A stretch of 64,000 bases of DNA from Burkholderiales bacterium (GTDB lineage: Bacteria; Pseudomonadota; Gammaproteobacteria; Burkholderiales; Burkholderiaceae_C). This document shows, one piece after another, positions 1-8,536 of this stretch (positions are counted from its first letter, which is position 1; every line of letters starts with the position of its first letter). The stretch lies in contig CANCVB010000012.1 in assembly GCA_947381415.1 (NCBI GenBank), positions 1-64,000 of the forward strand, given 5' to 3'. The position numbers and the translations under genes are program-made. Under the pieces are notes generated by a model. It worked only from the letters and a program-made list of their open reading frames with translations, had not been told where the DNA came from and searched no databases.

Positions 1-400
1 GCATCAATGCGGCAGGAATCATCAGCCAAAAACTGAAGTTGTTCATGCGGGCAAAAGCCATATCGGCTGCACCAATTTGCAATGGAATCATCCAGTTAGC
101 AAAACCCACAAATGCAGGCATGATGGCGCCGAACACCATGATCAGGCCGTGCATGGTGGTGAGTTGGTTGAACAACTCGGGGTTAACCAATTGGAGTCCG
201 GGTTTGAACAGCTCGGCACGGATACCCAAAGCCAAAATGCCACCAATGATCAACATGGTGAATGCAAACAGCAGGTACAGGGTGCCAATGTCTTTGTGGT
301 TGGTCGCATAGACCCAACGGCGCCAGCCGTGAGGCGCGCCATGGTGGTCGTCGTGTGCGTGGTCGGCCCCGTGGCCATGGGGGTGAAGTACAGCGCTCAT
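1..400 (-). CDS. ctaD: cytochrome c oxidase subunit I (N-terminal part, runs off the window)
   Basis: Not in the ORF track because it is cut by the window edge. The reverse strand read from the ATG at 400 gives a His-rich leader followed by WRRWVYATNHKDIGTLY and then helices containing FTMLIIGG and TTMHGLIMVFG, the classic start of heme-copper oxidase subunit I. In this family the subunit holds heme a, heme a3 and CuB in the inner membrane and reduces oxygen while pumping protons. An AAGGA site lies 7 bases before the ATG. Only about 133 codons are visible, so the CuB ligands are outside. It follows subunit II on the same strand with a 26-base gap, consistent with an operon. Confidence 0.93.
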   Translation of the reverse strand, partial: MSAVLHPHGHGADHAHDDHHGAPHGWRRWVYATNHKDIGTLYLLFAFTMLIIGGILALGIRAELFKPGLQLVNPELFNQLTTMHGLIMVFGAIMPAFVGFANWMIPLQIGAADMAFARMNNFSFWLMIPAALM

Positions 401-426
401 AGAAGATTCCTTCGATTTAAACGGGG

Positions 427-1590
427 TTACTGACGGGCGGCATGCACTTCGGCAGGCTGAACCATTTGTCCGGTCTTGTTAGACCAATTGTTTTTGGTGA
501 AGCTGATCACAGCAGCGATTTCGCTGTCAGACAACTGTTTCCAAGCAGGCATGGCGTTGTTTTGGCCATGCAACAAGACGTGGATTTGCTTGCCCTTGTC
601 GGTATCCAAGACAACAGCCGAGCCGTCGAGAGGCTTGATGGGGCCCATGCCTTTGCCGTTGGGCTGGTGACAAGCTTGGCAGTTAGCGGCGTACACCTTC
701 TCGCCCTTTTGCATCAAATCGGCCATGCTCCACACTTTGTTGGGATCGTCTTGCTTGGCTGCGAGTTTTTTGTTTTGCTCAGCCACCCAAGCGGTGTAGT
801 CTTCAGCACTGACGACTTTGACATGGATGGGCATGTAGGCGTGTTCTTTACCGCACAACTCTTGGCATTGGCCGTGGTAATCGCCCACTTTTTCCGCGCG
901 GAACCAGGTGTCACGCACAAAACCTGGGATGGCGTCTTGCTTGACACCAAAGGAGTTGATGGCAAATGAGTGGATCACGTCGTTAGAGGTGGTGATGATG
1001 CGCACTTTGCGATCCACAGGAACCACCAAGGGATTGTCGACTTTCAACAGGTAGTCGTCGGTGGGTTCAGGGTGACCACTGTTGGACATTTCGCGTTGCG
1101 CGTTGTCCAAGGTAGAGATAAAGCCAATGCCTTCACCTTCACCCTTGATGTAGTCGTAGCCCCACTTCCACTGGTAACCCGTTGCTTTGATGGTCAGGTC
1201 AGCATTGGAGGTGTCTTTGCTGGCCACGACCGCTTTGGTTGCGGGTAAGGCCATCAAGATCACGATGACAAAAGGCACCACGGTCCATGCAATTTCCACT
1301 TTCAGTGATTCATGGAAAGTGGCTGCTTGGTGGCCTACCGATTTACGGTGTTTCCAAATGGAATAAAACATGACGCCAAACACCGCCACAAAAATCACCG
1401 TGCAGATGATCAGCATGAACCAGTGCAACCAAACTTGCTCTTCAGCAATTTTGGTGACAGGTGGATGCAGGTTCAATTGACGCACTGCGGGGCCACCCGG
1501 CAAATCGTTGACGGCCCATGCCATGGTGGAAACCAAGGCAAACAAGGCAATGCTTGCCTTTTCAAATTTTTTGTAAATGTTGTTCATCAT
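427..1590 (-). CDS. coxB: cytochrome c oxidase subunit II with fused C-terminal cytochrome c domain
   Basis: A 387-residue membrane-anchored subunit that accepts electrons from cytochrome c. It has an N-terminal signal-like segment, two membrane helices (about 55-77 and 98-120), then a cupredoxin domain with the dinuclear CuA ligands: H207 and the C242-x3-C246-x3-H250-x2-M253 pattern in QCQELCGKEHAYM. A heme c motif CQACH (304-308) and a later NAMPAW methionine show a fused monoheme domain, so this is the caa3-like subunit II form common in betaproteobacteria. It precedes ctaD and follows the BioC-like gene on the same strand. Tandem ATG codons open the gene; either could be used. Confidence 0.96.
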   Translation of the reverse strand: MMNNIYKKFEKASIALFALVSTMAWAVNDLPGGPAVRQLNLHPPVTKIAEEQVWLHWFMLIICTVIFVAVFGVMFYSIWKHRKSVGHQAATFHESLKVEIAWTVVPFVIVILMALPATKAVVASKDTSNADLTIKATGYQWKWGYDYIKGEGEGIGFISTLDNAQREMSNSGHPEPTDDYLLKVDNPLVVPVDRKVRIITTSNDVIHSFAINSFGVKQDAIPGFVRDTWFRAEKVGDYHGQCQELCGKEHAYMPIHVKVVSAEDYTAWVAEQNKKLAAKQDDPNKVWSMADLMQKGEKVYAANCQACHQPNGKGMGPIKPLDGSAVVLDTDKGKQIHVLLHGQNNAMPAWKQLSDSEIAAVISFTKNNWSNKTGQMVQPAEVHAARQ

Positions 1591-1678
1591 GTTTGTAAAG
1601 ATTCAACAAGGGGGTAAAGCCACCAAAAACCCAACGATTCTAACCATCCCCGACGGCGTGGAGCCTGACACCAATCTT

Positions 1679-2608
1679 TCAAGTACCAAGCTTGTCATTG
1701 CGACGACTTGGCAACTGCATGCGCAAGTCCTGTAATGACACCTCAACCAAGTTTGACTGCGATGGTTTAGCTGGCAGTTTAAAAGCATGTCCGTAAATGA
1801 TTTCAAACGTCAGGGCCAATCGCCCTGAAGAATCAGGGGCAAGCAAGCCCATGCGCAAAGCCTCGCGGAAACGCAACAGCCATTGCCGACCGCGCAAGCC
1901 CTGAAAACGCTGGGGATGCAAGTTGCGCCCCAAGGTTCGCAACTCAGCCAGCAAGGCGTTTTCATCCGCATAGGTCAAGGTGATGCGCTCCATGTCCATC
2001 ACAGGTTGTGCAAACCCGCTCGCCAGCAACATATCGCCCCAGTCGTGCATGTCGGTGAAGTTGTGCGCAGCGGGTGGCCAGCCCTGCTGGAGATGCAAAG
2101 ATTTCAGGGTTTGCAAGGTATCTGGGCCCAAACACGAAAACATCACAAAACCTTCGGGGGCCAAGGCCGCGTGCCATTGCGCCATCACGGCCTGGGGGCG
2201 TGCCTGCATGTGCAAACCCATGTTGGCCCACAGCATTTGCGCAGGTTGATCGGGCATCAAGGCAAACTGCGGCGATGCGGTGAGCCAACGTCGCCACCAC
2301 GGCGGCATCCATTTTTGTCGCGCTTGTGACAAAAGTGATTCATTGGCCTCCACCACGGTGCACCGCGCTTGAGGGTATTGCTGGCTGACAAGGGCCTGCG
2401 AAGCCCACCCGCCCATGCTGGCTTGCCAATGCACCCAATGCTGGGGCTGGTTGCGAATCAGCGCCAAGCGCTGGGCCATGCGCTTGCCAACCTCGTCGTG
2501 CAACCACGCAGCAGGTGCGTGCATGGCCAACCGCGACCATCGCTTGGCAGCCAAGGGGTCTAAGGGGGGAAGCAGTTCACTTTTTTCGAGTGAAGAATTC
2601 GCAGACAT
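1679..2608 (-). CDS. BioC-like methyltransferase-fold protein
   Basis: 309 residues. The middle and C-terminal parts carry hallmarks of the BioC/NDUFAF5-like group, notably FSCLGPDTLQTL and MHDWGDMLLASGF followed by a LAELRTLGRN segment. BioC methylates malonyl-ACP to start biotin synthesis, but many Burkholderiales members are annotated only as methyltransferases. The usual glycine-rich SAM motif I (LDxGxGxG) is replaced here by WQASMGGWAS, so SAM binding is uncertain. No other biotin gene is visible nearby. It diverges from comF with 29 bases between starts and lies upstream of coxB on the same strand. Family membership is moderately sure; the substrate is not. Confidence 0.75.
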   Translation of the reverse strand: MSANSSLEKSELLPPLDPLAAKRWSRLAMHAPAAWLHDEVGKRMAQRLALIRNQPQHWVHWQASMGGWASQALVSQQYPQARCTVVEANESLLSQARQKWMPPWWRRWLTASPQFALMPDQPAQMLWANMGLHMQARPQAVMAQWHAALAPEGFVMFSCLGPDTLQTLKSLHLQQGWPPAAHNFTDMHDWGDMLLASGFAQPVMDMERITLTYADENALLAELRTLGRNLHPQRFQGLRGRQWLLRFREALRMGLLAPDSSGRLALTFEIIYGHAFKLPAKPSQSNLVEVSLQDLRMQLPSRRNDKLGT

Positions 2609-2637
2609 GTGTGGTGATACGTGTTGTGATCTTGGCT

Positions 2638-3360
2638 ATGCCAACGATTCCCTCAGCATACCGAAGATGGACAAGCCGCTTTGCTTGGCCTCGCCTGCCA
2701 CTGCCCGGACTGTGCCATGCCTGTGGTCAATGGGCTTGGCAGGCCTTGTGCACCTCATGCTGGGATGCAACGGCCCTGCTCACCACACTGCGCTGCCAGG
2801 CTTGCGCGCTTCCCGAGGCACAAACCCTCTGCCATGCGTGCCTCACGCATCCGCCAGCGTGGTCGCGTTGTTTGGCCGCAGTTCCCTATGCCCATCCTTG
2901 GAAAGACATGATCACGGCTTTCAAGTTTCATGCCCAGCCGGGTTTGGCTCGGTTTTTGGCTGATGTCATGCGCAGCCACCCCGCCATAGCGAAACTGACG
3001 CACGAATGTGATGCGCTGATACCTGTTCCCTTGTCGGCACAGAGACTGCGTGAGCGTGGCTTTAACCAAGCCTTGTTGCTGGCCAAGCAACTCGCCCCCC
3101 AGCGTGTTGTGGCAACCGGTCTTTTGCGTATTCGAGACACTGCTGTGCAATCCAGCCTGACGCGAGAAGCGCGCTTGCACAACCTGACACATGCCTTCAT
3201 GGTGGCGCCCGCGCACACGGCAGTTTTGCGTCAATCTCGGGTGGTGTTGCTCGATGATGTGATGACCACAGGTGCAAGCTTGCGCGCCTGCACCCAGGCT
3301 TTGCTGGTTGCGGGTGTTGCGCGGGTGGATGTGGTGGTGTTGGCCCGCACCCCTTTGTGA
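2638..3360 (+). CDS. comF: ComF family phosphoribosyltransferase-like protein
   Basis: 240 residues from the ATG at 2638. The longer ORF-track start would run into the divergent methyltransferase gene and adds unconserved sequence. The N-terminal third has a cysteine-rich zinc-finger-like pattern (CHACG, CTSCW, CQAC, CHAC). The C-terminal part has the PRPP-binding signature VVLLDDVMTTGAS (about 202-214). ComF proteins are needed for DNA uptake in naturally competent bacteria and probably act in the cytoplasm on incoming single strands. The biochemical reaction is unsettled. The stop codon overlaps a possible GTG start of trmL, so the two genes are probably cotranscribed. Confidence 0.9.
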   Translation: MPTIPSAYRRWTSRFAWPRLPLPGLCHACGQWAWQALCTSCWDATALLTTLRCQACALPEAQTLCHACLTHPPAWSRCLAAVPYAHPWKDMITAFKFHAQPGLARFLADVMRSHPAIAKLTHECDALIPVPLSAQRLRERGFNQALLLAKQLAPQRVVATGLLRIRDTAVQSSLTREARLHNLTHAFMVAPAHTAVLRQSRVVLLDDVMTTGASLRACTQALLVAGVARVDVVVLARTPL

Positions 3361-3395
3361 GTCAAGCCACAATGCATGCTTCACAGAAAGACCGC

Positions 3396-3875
3396 ATGTT
3401 TCACATCGTTTTGGTTCAGCCTGAAATTCCCCCCAATACCGGCAACATCATTCGCTTGGCCGCCAACACCGGATGCCGCTTGCATTTGGTTGAACCGCTG
3501 GGGTTTTCCATGCAAGACAAGCAAATGCGCCGTGCCGGCTTGGATTACCACGAATACGCCAGCGTGAAGCGCCATGCCGATTGGCAAGCCTTGGTGGACA
3601 ACGAGCACCCTGATGTGTCACGCTGTTTTGCGCTAACCACCCATGGAACATCTTCGGTGTTTGGTGCGGCTTTCCAAGCAGGTGATTGGTTGGTATTTGG
3701 CTCGGAAACCAGTGGTTTGGCCACCGAGGTAAGGGCCTTTTTTCAAACCCACAACATGCTTCGCTTGCCCATGTTGGCAGGGCAACGCAGCTTGAACCTC
3801 TCTAACGCCGTCGCCATCACTGTCTACGAGGCTTGGCGTCAAAATAGCTTTGCGATTGCGCCGCCTCAGGGGTAA
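3396..3875 (+). CDS. trmL: tRNA (cytidine/uridine(34)-2'-O)-methyltransferase
   Basis: A SPOUT-class methyltransferase modifying the wobble ribose of tRNA-Leu in the cytoplasm. The start MFHIVLVQPEIPPNTGNI matches the canonical TrmL N terminus, so the ATG at 3396 (159 aa, about the usual length) is preferred over the in-frame GTG at 3357 and ATG at 3372; AGAAAG lies upstream. The C-terminal knot region shows VFGSETSGL and LPMLAGQRSLNLSNAVAI, the SAM-binding trefoil-knot signatures. It follows comF closely and converges with the MaoC-like gene, overlapping its 3' end by about 10 bases. Confidence 0.93.
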   Translation: MFHIVLVQPEIPPNTGNIIRLAANTGCRLHLVEPLGFSMQDKQMRRAGLDYHEYASVKRHADWQALVDNEHPDVSRCFALTTHGTSSVFGAAFQAGDWLVFGSETSGLATEVRAFFQTHNMLRLPMLAGQRSLNLSNAVAITVYEAWRQNSFAIAPPQG

Positions 3876-4321
3876 CGACGCACCAAAGATTCGGCCACAC
3901 ACACTGGCTTGTCCGAACCCTCACGCTCCACACTCACCTTCCATGTCATTTGCATGCCTTGGTTGTCAATGGCTTCGCATGCCAGCAAATGCATATGGGC
4001 GCGCAAGCGGCTGTTGACCGGCACTGGTGCGGTGAAACGCACTTTGTTCAAGCCGTAATTGATACCCATGCGCGAACCTTTGATGTCAATTGACGACTCA
4101 AAAAATTGGGGCAACAGCGACAGGGTCAAGAAACCGTGGGCGATGGTGCTGCCAAATGGGCCGCTTTGGGCTTTGTCGGCATCGGTATGTATCCATTGGT
4201 GGTCGCCCGTGGCTTGTGCAAACAAGTTGATTTGGTCTTGGGTGACAGTGACCCAGTCGCTGACCGCGACATCTTGGCCCACGCAGGCCATCAGGTCTTG
4301 CAAAGCGTTGAATATTTTCAT
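3866..4321 (-). CDS. MaoC-type hotdog-fold enoyl-CoA hydratase
   Basis: 151 residues, a typical single hotdog domain of the MaoC/NodN group. The (R)-specific hydratase signature is present: QATGDHQWIHTD supplies catalytic D40 and H45, followed by GSTIAHGFLTLSLLP. Members hydrate trans-2-enoyl-CoA to (R)-3-hydroxyacyl-CoA in fatty-acid or polyhydroxyalkanoate metabolism; the substrate cannot be read from sequence. It converges with trmL and diverges from the ferredoxin-NADP reductase gene across about 108 bases. Confidence 0.88.
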   Translation of the reverse strand: MKIFNALQDLMACVGQDVAVSDWVTVTQDQINLFAQATGDHQWIHTDADKAQSGPFGSTIAHGFLTLSLLPQFFESSIDIKGSRMGINYGLNKVRFTAPVPVNSRLRAHMHLLACEAIDNQGMQMTWKVSVEREGSDKPVCVAESLVRRYP

Positions 4322-4429
4322 GAAACAACCTGTTGTGACGGTCTAAAAGAAAGCAGTCTAGCGCCTTGGCATTGCAGCAGGGCTGGCTCCTTTAAAATCG
4401 ACCGTTTTACCCACAGCCAAAGTACCGCT

Positions 4430-5203
4430 ATGAGCGCTTTTAACGACGAAACCGTGTTGTCTGTCCACCATTGGACCGACCGCTTGTTCAGTTTCACCAC
4501 CACCCGTGACATGGCTTTGCGCTTTTCCAACGGTCACTTCACCATGATTGGTTTGCGCGTCGAGGGCAAGCCTTTGTTGCGCGCCTACAGCATCGTCAGC
4601 GCCAACTACGAAGAGCACCTCGAATTTTTAAGTATCAAAGTCCCCGATGGCCCACTCACCTCCAAACTGCAACACATTCAAGTGGGCGACAAAATTGTGG
4701 TTGGGCGAAAACCCACGGGCACTTTGCTGATCGATTATTTGCTACCTGGTAAAAACCTGTATTTGCTAGGCACCGGTACGGGCATGGCACCTTACATGTC
4801 CATCATTCGTGACCCCGAAACCTACGAGCGCTTTGAAAAAGTGATTTTGGTTCACGGTGTGCGTGAAGTGAAAGAACTGGCTTATCACGACTACCTCACG
4901 CAAGACTTGCCTCAGCATGAACTCTTGGGCGAAATGGTCAGCGCCCAAATGCTGTACTACCCCACCGTCACCCGTGAACCGTTTCGCAACCAAGGCCGCA
5001 TCAACGACTTGATGGAAAGTGGCAAGCTGTTTGCCGACCTCGGGCTGCCCGCGCTCAACCCCGAGACCGACCGCGTCATGCTCTGCGGCAGCCCGCAAAT
5101 GCTGAAAAGCTTGAAAACCCTGCTGGAAGATCGCCACTTCAAAGAAGGCAACACCACCACACCGGGTGACTTTGTGGTGGAGCGGGCTTTCGTCGAGCAG
5201 TAA
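4430..5203 (+). CDS. fpr: ferredoxin--NADP+ reductase
   Basis: 257 residues from the ATG at 4430; the track ORF extends back into the divergent MaoC gene and is too long. The FAD domain shows LLRAYSIVSANYEEHLEF (the RxYS flavin motif near residue 50), the NADP domain shows LLGTGTGMAPYMSIIRD and VMLCGSPQML, and the C terminus ends in an aromatic-containing VERAFVEQ tail, as in the bacterial subclass I flavodoxin/ferredoxin reductases. It shuttles electrons between NADPH and ferredoxin or flavodoxin in the cytoplasm, often in oxidative-stress and Fe-S metabolism. It ends 4 bases from the convergent thiolase gene. Confidence 0.94.
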   Translation: MSAFNDETVLSVHHWTDRLFSFTTTRDMALRFSNGHFTMIGLRVEGKPLLRAYSIVSANYEEHLEFLSIKVPDGPLTSKLQHIQVGDKIVVGRKPTGTLLIDYLLPGKNLYLLGTGTGMAPYMSIIRDPETYERFEKVILVHGVREVKELAYHDYLTQDLPQHELLGEMVSAQMLYYPTVTREPFRNQGRINDLMESGKLFADLGLPALNPETDRVMLCGSPQMLKSLKTLLEDRHFKEGNTTTPGDFVVERAFVEQ

Positions 5204-5206
5204 GCC

Positions 5207-6409
5207 TCAAACCCTCTCAATGATGACTGCAATGCCCTGCCCCACGCCTATGCACATGGTGCACAGCGCATAGCGCCCACCGGTTCGGTGCAGCTGGTTG
5301 GTGGCGGTGGTGACCAAGCGTGCGCCACTGGCACCCAGTGGATGACCCAAAGCAATCGCACCACCATTGGGGTTGACGCGGGGGTCGTCGTCTTGCAAGC
5401 CGAGCAACCGCAACACAGCCAGTCCTTGCGCTGCAAACGCTTCATTGAGCTCAATCACATCCATTTGTGCCAGCGTCAACCCTGTCAGCGCCAGCACTTT
5501 TTCAGTGGCAGGCGCAGGTCCTATGCCCATGATGCGGGGGGGCACACCTGCGGTGGCCATGCCTAGCACTCGTGCGCGTGGGGTTAAACCATGGCGGGCT
5601 GCGCTGGCTTCATCGGCCAACAAAATCGCACAGGCGCCATCATTCACGCCGCTGGCATTTCCTGCCGTTACCGTGCCATCGGGGCGCACCACACCTTTGA
5701 GCTTGGCCAGGGCTTCCAAACTGGTTTCGCGGGGGTGCTCGTCTTTATCGACCACGATAGCGTCGCCCTTTTTTTGGGGAATGGTCACTGATGTGATTTC
5801 TTGCGCCAAGATGCCAGCTTTCTGCGCTGCCACGGCCTTCATCTGGCTGGCCAAAGCCATGCGGTCTTGGGCTTCACGCTCGATCTTGTAGTCGGTGGCC
5901 ACGTTTTCTGCGGTCTCAGGCATGGCATCCACGCCGTAAAGGCTTTTCATGACAGGGTTGACGAAACGCCAACCGATGGTGGTGTCATAAATTTGGGGGT
6001 TACGGCCAAATGCAGCCTCTGCTTTGGGCATCACAAAAGGGGCTCGGCTCATGCTTTCGACGCCGCCTGCAATCATCAGGCTTGCTTCGCCTGCCCGAAT
6101 GGCCCGTGCAGCAGTTCCCAAGGCATCCATGCCAGAGCCACACAGTCGGTTGAGGGTGGCGCCGGGTACTTCAAGCGGCAAGCCCGCCAACAAACTCGCC
6201 ATGTGTGCCACATTGCGGTTGTCCTCGCCGGCTTGGTTGACACAGCCATACAAAACATCAGTCACCGCTTGCCAATCCACATTGGGGTTGCGTGCCATCA
6301 AGGCTTTTAATGGTACGGCGGCCAAATCGTCAGCGCGCACGCTGGACAAAGCGCCACCGTAGCGGCCAAAAGGGGTGCGAACAGCGTCGCAAATAAAAGC
6401 GTGTGTCAT
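5207..6409 (-). CDS. pcaF: acetyl-CoA acyltransferase, 3-oxoadipyl-CoA thiolase type
   Basis: 400 residues, full-length degradative thiolase. C90 in NRLCGSGMDAL is the acyl-accepting cysteine, H356 lies in ALGHPLGASGAR, and C386 in CTMCIGVGQG is the general base. The GEDNRNVAHM and SRAPFVMPKAEAAFGR segments resemble PcaF/PaaJ, which cleave 3-oxoadipyl-CoA to succinyl-CoA and acetyl-CoA at the end of the beta-ketoadipate or phenylacetate pathways. A phenylacetate gene group lies about 40 kb away at 45.4-48.8 kb, but no pca genes flank it. Thiolase identity is firm; substrate assignment is inference. Confidence 0.88.
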   Translation of the reverse strand: MTHAFICDAVRTPFGRYGGALSSVRADDLAAVPLKALMARNPNVDWQAVTDVLYGCVNQAGEDNRNVAHMASLLAGLPLEVPGATLNRLCGSGMDALGTAARAIRAGEASLMIAGGVESMSRAPFVMPKAEAAFGRNPQIYDTTIGWRFVNPVMKSLYGVDAMPETAENVATDYKIEREAQDRMALASQMKAVAAQKAGILAQEITSVTIPQKKGDAIVVDKDEHPRETSLEALAKLKGVVRPDGTVTAGNASGVNDGACAILLADEASAARHGLTPRARVLGMATAGVPPRIMGIGPAPATEKVLALTGLTLAQMDVIELNEAFAAQGLAVLRLLGLQDDDPRVNPNGGAIALGHPLGASGARLVTTATNQLHRTGGRYALCTMCIGVGQGIAVIIERV

Positions 6410-6436
6410 GCAAATCTCTGGTTAACAATACAAGCC

Positions 6437-6871
6437 ATGTTCAATCCCTCACAAGAAGATGTCAGGCGGTTTTTCTGCCAAGTCTATGCCAAGCAGCTAA
6501 GCGATCAATTAAGCGACGCTTTGGAGACGCTGGCAGGTTTGTGGGTGGACGAACACCCGGAGTACCACAGCGACTTGGCAGACTCCGAAGCGGCCCTGAA
6601 ACGCCATTACGGTGGCGAGGCGGGACAGTCCAACCCGTTTTTGCATTTGTCTATGCATGTTTCCATCAGCGAGCAATGCTCTATTGACCAACCCCGGGGT
6701 ATCCGTCAGGCGGTAGAGTTATTGGCTGCCAAGCGCAACAGTTTGCATGACGCCCACCACGAGGTGATGGAATGTTTGGGCACCATGCTTTGGGAGAGCC
6801 AACGCAGCGGTCAGCCGCCCGATGGCCAAGCGTATATTGATGCGGTGCAACGCCAAGCCACACGCGACTGA
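6437..6871 (+). CDS. DUF1841 family protein
   Basis: 144 residues from the ATG at 6437; MFNPSQEDVRRFF is the usual opening of this family, so the upstream in-frame ATG at 6401, inside the thiolase start region, is rejected. It contains conserved NPFLHLSMHVSISEQ and MECLGTMLWE segments. The family is widespread in beta- and gammaproteobacteria, cytoplasmic by composition, and has no assigned function. It diverges from pcaF and ends at a strong hairpin. Confidence 0.87.
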   Translation: MFNPSQEDVRRFFCQVYAKQLSDQLSDALETLAGLWVDEHPEYHSDLADSEAALKRHYGGEAGQSNPFLHLSMHVSISEQCSIDQPRGIRQAVELLAAKRNSLHDAHHEVMECLGTMLWESQRSGQPPDGQAYIDAVQRQATRD

Positions 6872-6878
6872 CAGGCAC

Positions 6879-6908
6879 AAAAAAGCCCACTTGCGTGGGC
6901 TGTTTTGC
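6879..6908. terminator. bidirectional rho-independent terminator
   Basis: AGCCCAC-TTGC-GTGGGCT forms a 7-bp GC-rich stem with a tetraloop. It is preceded by an A-run and followed by TTTTGCTT, so it can act in both directions. It lies between the convergent DUF1841 and cytochrome genes. Confidence 0.85.
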
Positions 6909-6921
6909 TTAGGTGGGGAGT

Positions 6922-7584
6922 TCAGCGGAACTTAGACTGAGGGACAGTCTTTAACTCGCCCTGCTGGCTGCTGACGTATGCAGCCAATTCTTTGAGTTCG
7001 GCCAAAGTGAACTGCTTGGCAATACCACCCATGACGCCATTGGCACGGCCCCAAGTGGATTGGCCATCTTCTTTGTACGATTTGAGCGCAACGTAAAGGT
7101 AATCTTTGTGTTGACCCGCGATTTTGGGGTAGCCAGGCACCGTGGGTTTGCTCAGGTTGGCGCCGTGGCAAGAATTGCAAGCACCTTTGGCGACCAAAGC
7201 TGCGGCAGCACCGGTAGGCTCAGTGGCTTTTTCAGGCAATGTTTCGGAAGCATCCTTGCCATGGGATTCGTAATAGGCAGCCACATCGGCCATGTCTTTG
7301 GCCGACAGCGAAGCGGCAACACCACGCATGGTGGGATGTTTACGCTCGCCTTTTTGGTAAGCATTCAAGGCTGAAACGATATAGGCCGCGCTTTGGCCAG
7401 AAATCTTGGGAACCTTGTAAACCTCGGGGAAGGAAGCTTGGTAACCTTTGATGCCATGACAGCCAATGCACATGGCAATTTTGGTTTCACCCGCTTTGGC
7501 GTCTCCAACTGCATCTTGGGCGTAGGCCACCGAGGTCGCGGAAGCGACAAAAACCATGAAAACCGATGTTATGAGCTTGATCAT
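6922..7584 (-). CDS. diheme cytochrome c4-type protein
   Basis: 220 residues when started at MIKLITSVFM (7584); the 21 extra residues in the track ORF would bury the signal peptide. A cleavage site is likely after AYA around residue 22, placing the protein in the periplasm. Two heme c motifs, CIGCH (39-43) and CNSCH (136-140), sit in duplicated domains, each with a possible axial methionine (PTMRG and GVMGG), as in c4 cytochromes. Such proteins pass electrons to terminal oxidases. The gene converges on the shared terminator and diverges from the MoxR ATPase gene. Confidence 0.9.
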   Translation of the reverse strand: MIKLITSVFMVFVASATSVAYAQDAVGDAKAGETKIAMCIGCHGIKGYQASFPEVYKVPKISGQSAAYIVSALNAYQKGERKHPTMRGVAASLSAKDMADVAAYYESHGKDASETLPEKATEPTGAAAALVAKGACNSCHGANLSKPTVPGYPKIAGQHKDYLYVALKSYKEDGQSTWGRANGVMGGIAKQFTLAELKELAAYVSSQQGELKTVPQSKFR

Positions 7585-7675
7585 TTTGGACAGACAATCA
7601 TGAAAAGAAACTCCGAAGATTATATCGACGCAGTTTGTAAGCTCCATGTTGGAAAAAAATTAAAAGGCGCACTCC

Positions 7676-8530
7676 ATGAAATTCGCAGGATCTGATAACT
7701 ATGTCGCAACCCAAGACCTGATGCTGGCAGTCAATGCGGCCATCACCCTCAAACGCCCCCTGTTGGTCAAGGGCGAACCAGGCACCGGCAAAACCATGTT
7801 GGCCGAGGAAGTCGCGCAAGCCTTGGGCATGCCACTGCTGCAATGGCATGTGAAATCCACCACCAAAGCCCAACAAGGCCTGTATGAATACGACGCGGTC
7901 AGTCGTCTGCGCGACAGCCAAATGGCCGATTTAGACGGTGGCGAGCGGGTGAAAAACATCGACAACTACATCGTCAAAGGGGTTTTGTGGCAAGCCTTTA
8001 CCGCCACCGAACCCGTGGCCTTGCTGATTGACGAGATCGACAAGGCTGACATTGAGTTTCCCAACGACTTGCTGCGAGAACTCGACCGCATGGAGTTTTA
8101 TTGCTACGAAACCCGCGAACTGATCAAAGCCCAAACCCGTCCCTTGGTGTTCATTACCTCAAACAACGAAAAAGAATTGCCCGACGCTTTCTTGCGCCGC
8201 TGCTTTTTTCACTACATCAAATTTCCTGAGGCCGACACCATGCGGCAAATCATTGATGTGCATTTCCCCAACTTGAAAAAAGACCTGCTGGCCGCTGCAC
8301 TGAAAACCTTTTACGACGTGCGCGGCCTGCCCGGCTTGAAGAAAAAGCCCTCCACCTCAGAGTTATTGGATTGGCTCAAATTGCTGGTGGCCGAAGACAT
8401 CCCCTTGGCTGCACTGCAAACCCAAGACGACAAAGTGGCTGTGCCGCCACTGGTTGGCGCTTTACTGAAGAACGAACAAGACGTCACCTTGTTTGAAAAA
8501 CTCGTGTTCATGCAAAGCCGCAATCGGTAA
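7676..8530 (+). CDS. MoxR-type AAA+ ATPase
   Basis: 284 residues. Walker A GEPGTGKT (33-40), Walker B LLIDEIDKAD (116-125), a sensor-1 region FITSNNEKELPDAFLRRC with an arginine finger, and a C-terminal helical lid. MoxR ATPases work with VWA-domain proteins to mature or remodel protein complexes. The expected partner is two genes downstream (9158-10342), so the group probably forms one chaperone unit, with the acetyltransferase gene between them 6 and 15 bases from its neighbours. The target complex is not identifiable here. CoxD of CO dehydrogenase maturation is similar, but no cox (CO dehydrogenase) genes are in the window. Confidence 0.9.
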   Translation: MKFAGSDNYVATQDLMLAVNAAITLKRPLLVKGEPGTGKTMLAEEVAQALGMPLLQWHVKSTTKAQQGLYEYDAVSRLRDSQMADLDGGERVKNIDNYIVKGVLWQAFTATEPVALLIDEIDKADIEFPNDLLRELDRMEFYCYETRELIKAQTRPLVFITSNNEKELPDAFLRRCFFHYIKFPEADTMRQIIDVHFPNLKKDLLAAALKTFYDVRGLPGLKKKPSTSELLDWLKLLVAEDIPLAALQTQDDKVAVPPLVGALLKNEQDVTLFEKLVFMQSRNR

Positions 8531-8536
8531 GCCTCG

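Noticed and set aside
77-433. Plus-strand ORF of 118 residues over the ctaD start
   Set aside because: Antisense shadow of a clear cytochrome oxidase subunit I reading frame on the minus strand.
2515-2637. Upstream extension of comF
   Set aside because: It overlaps the divergent methyltransferase coding region and adds unconserved residues; the ATG at 2638 gives a normal ComF start.
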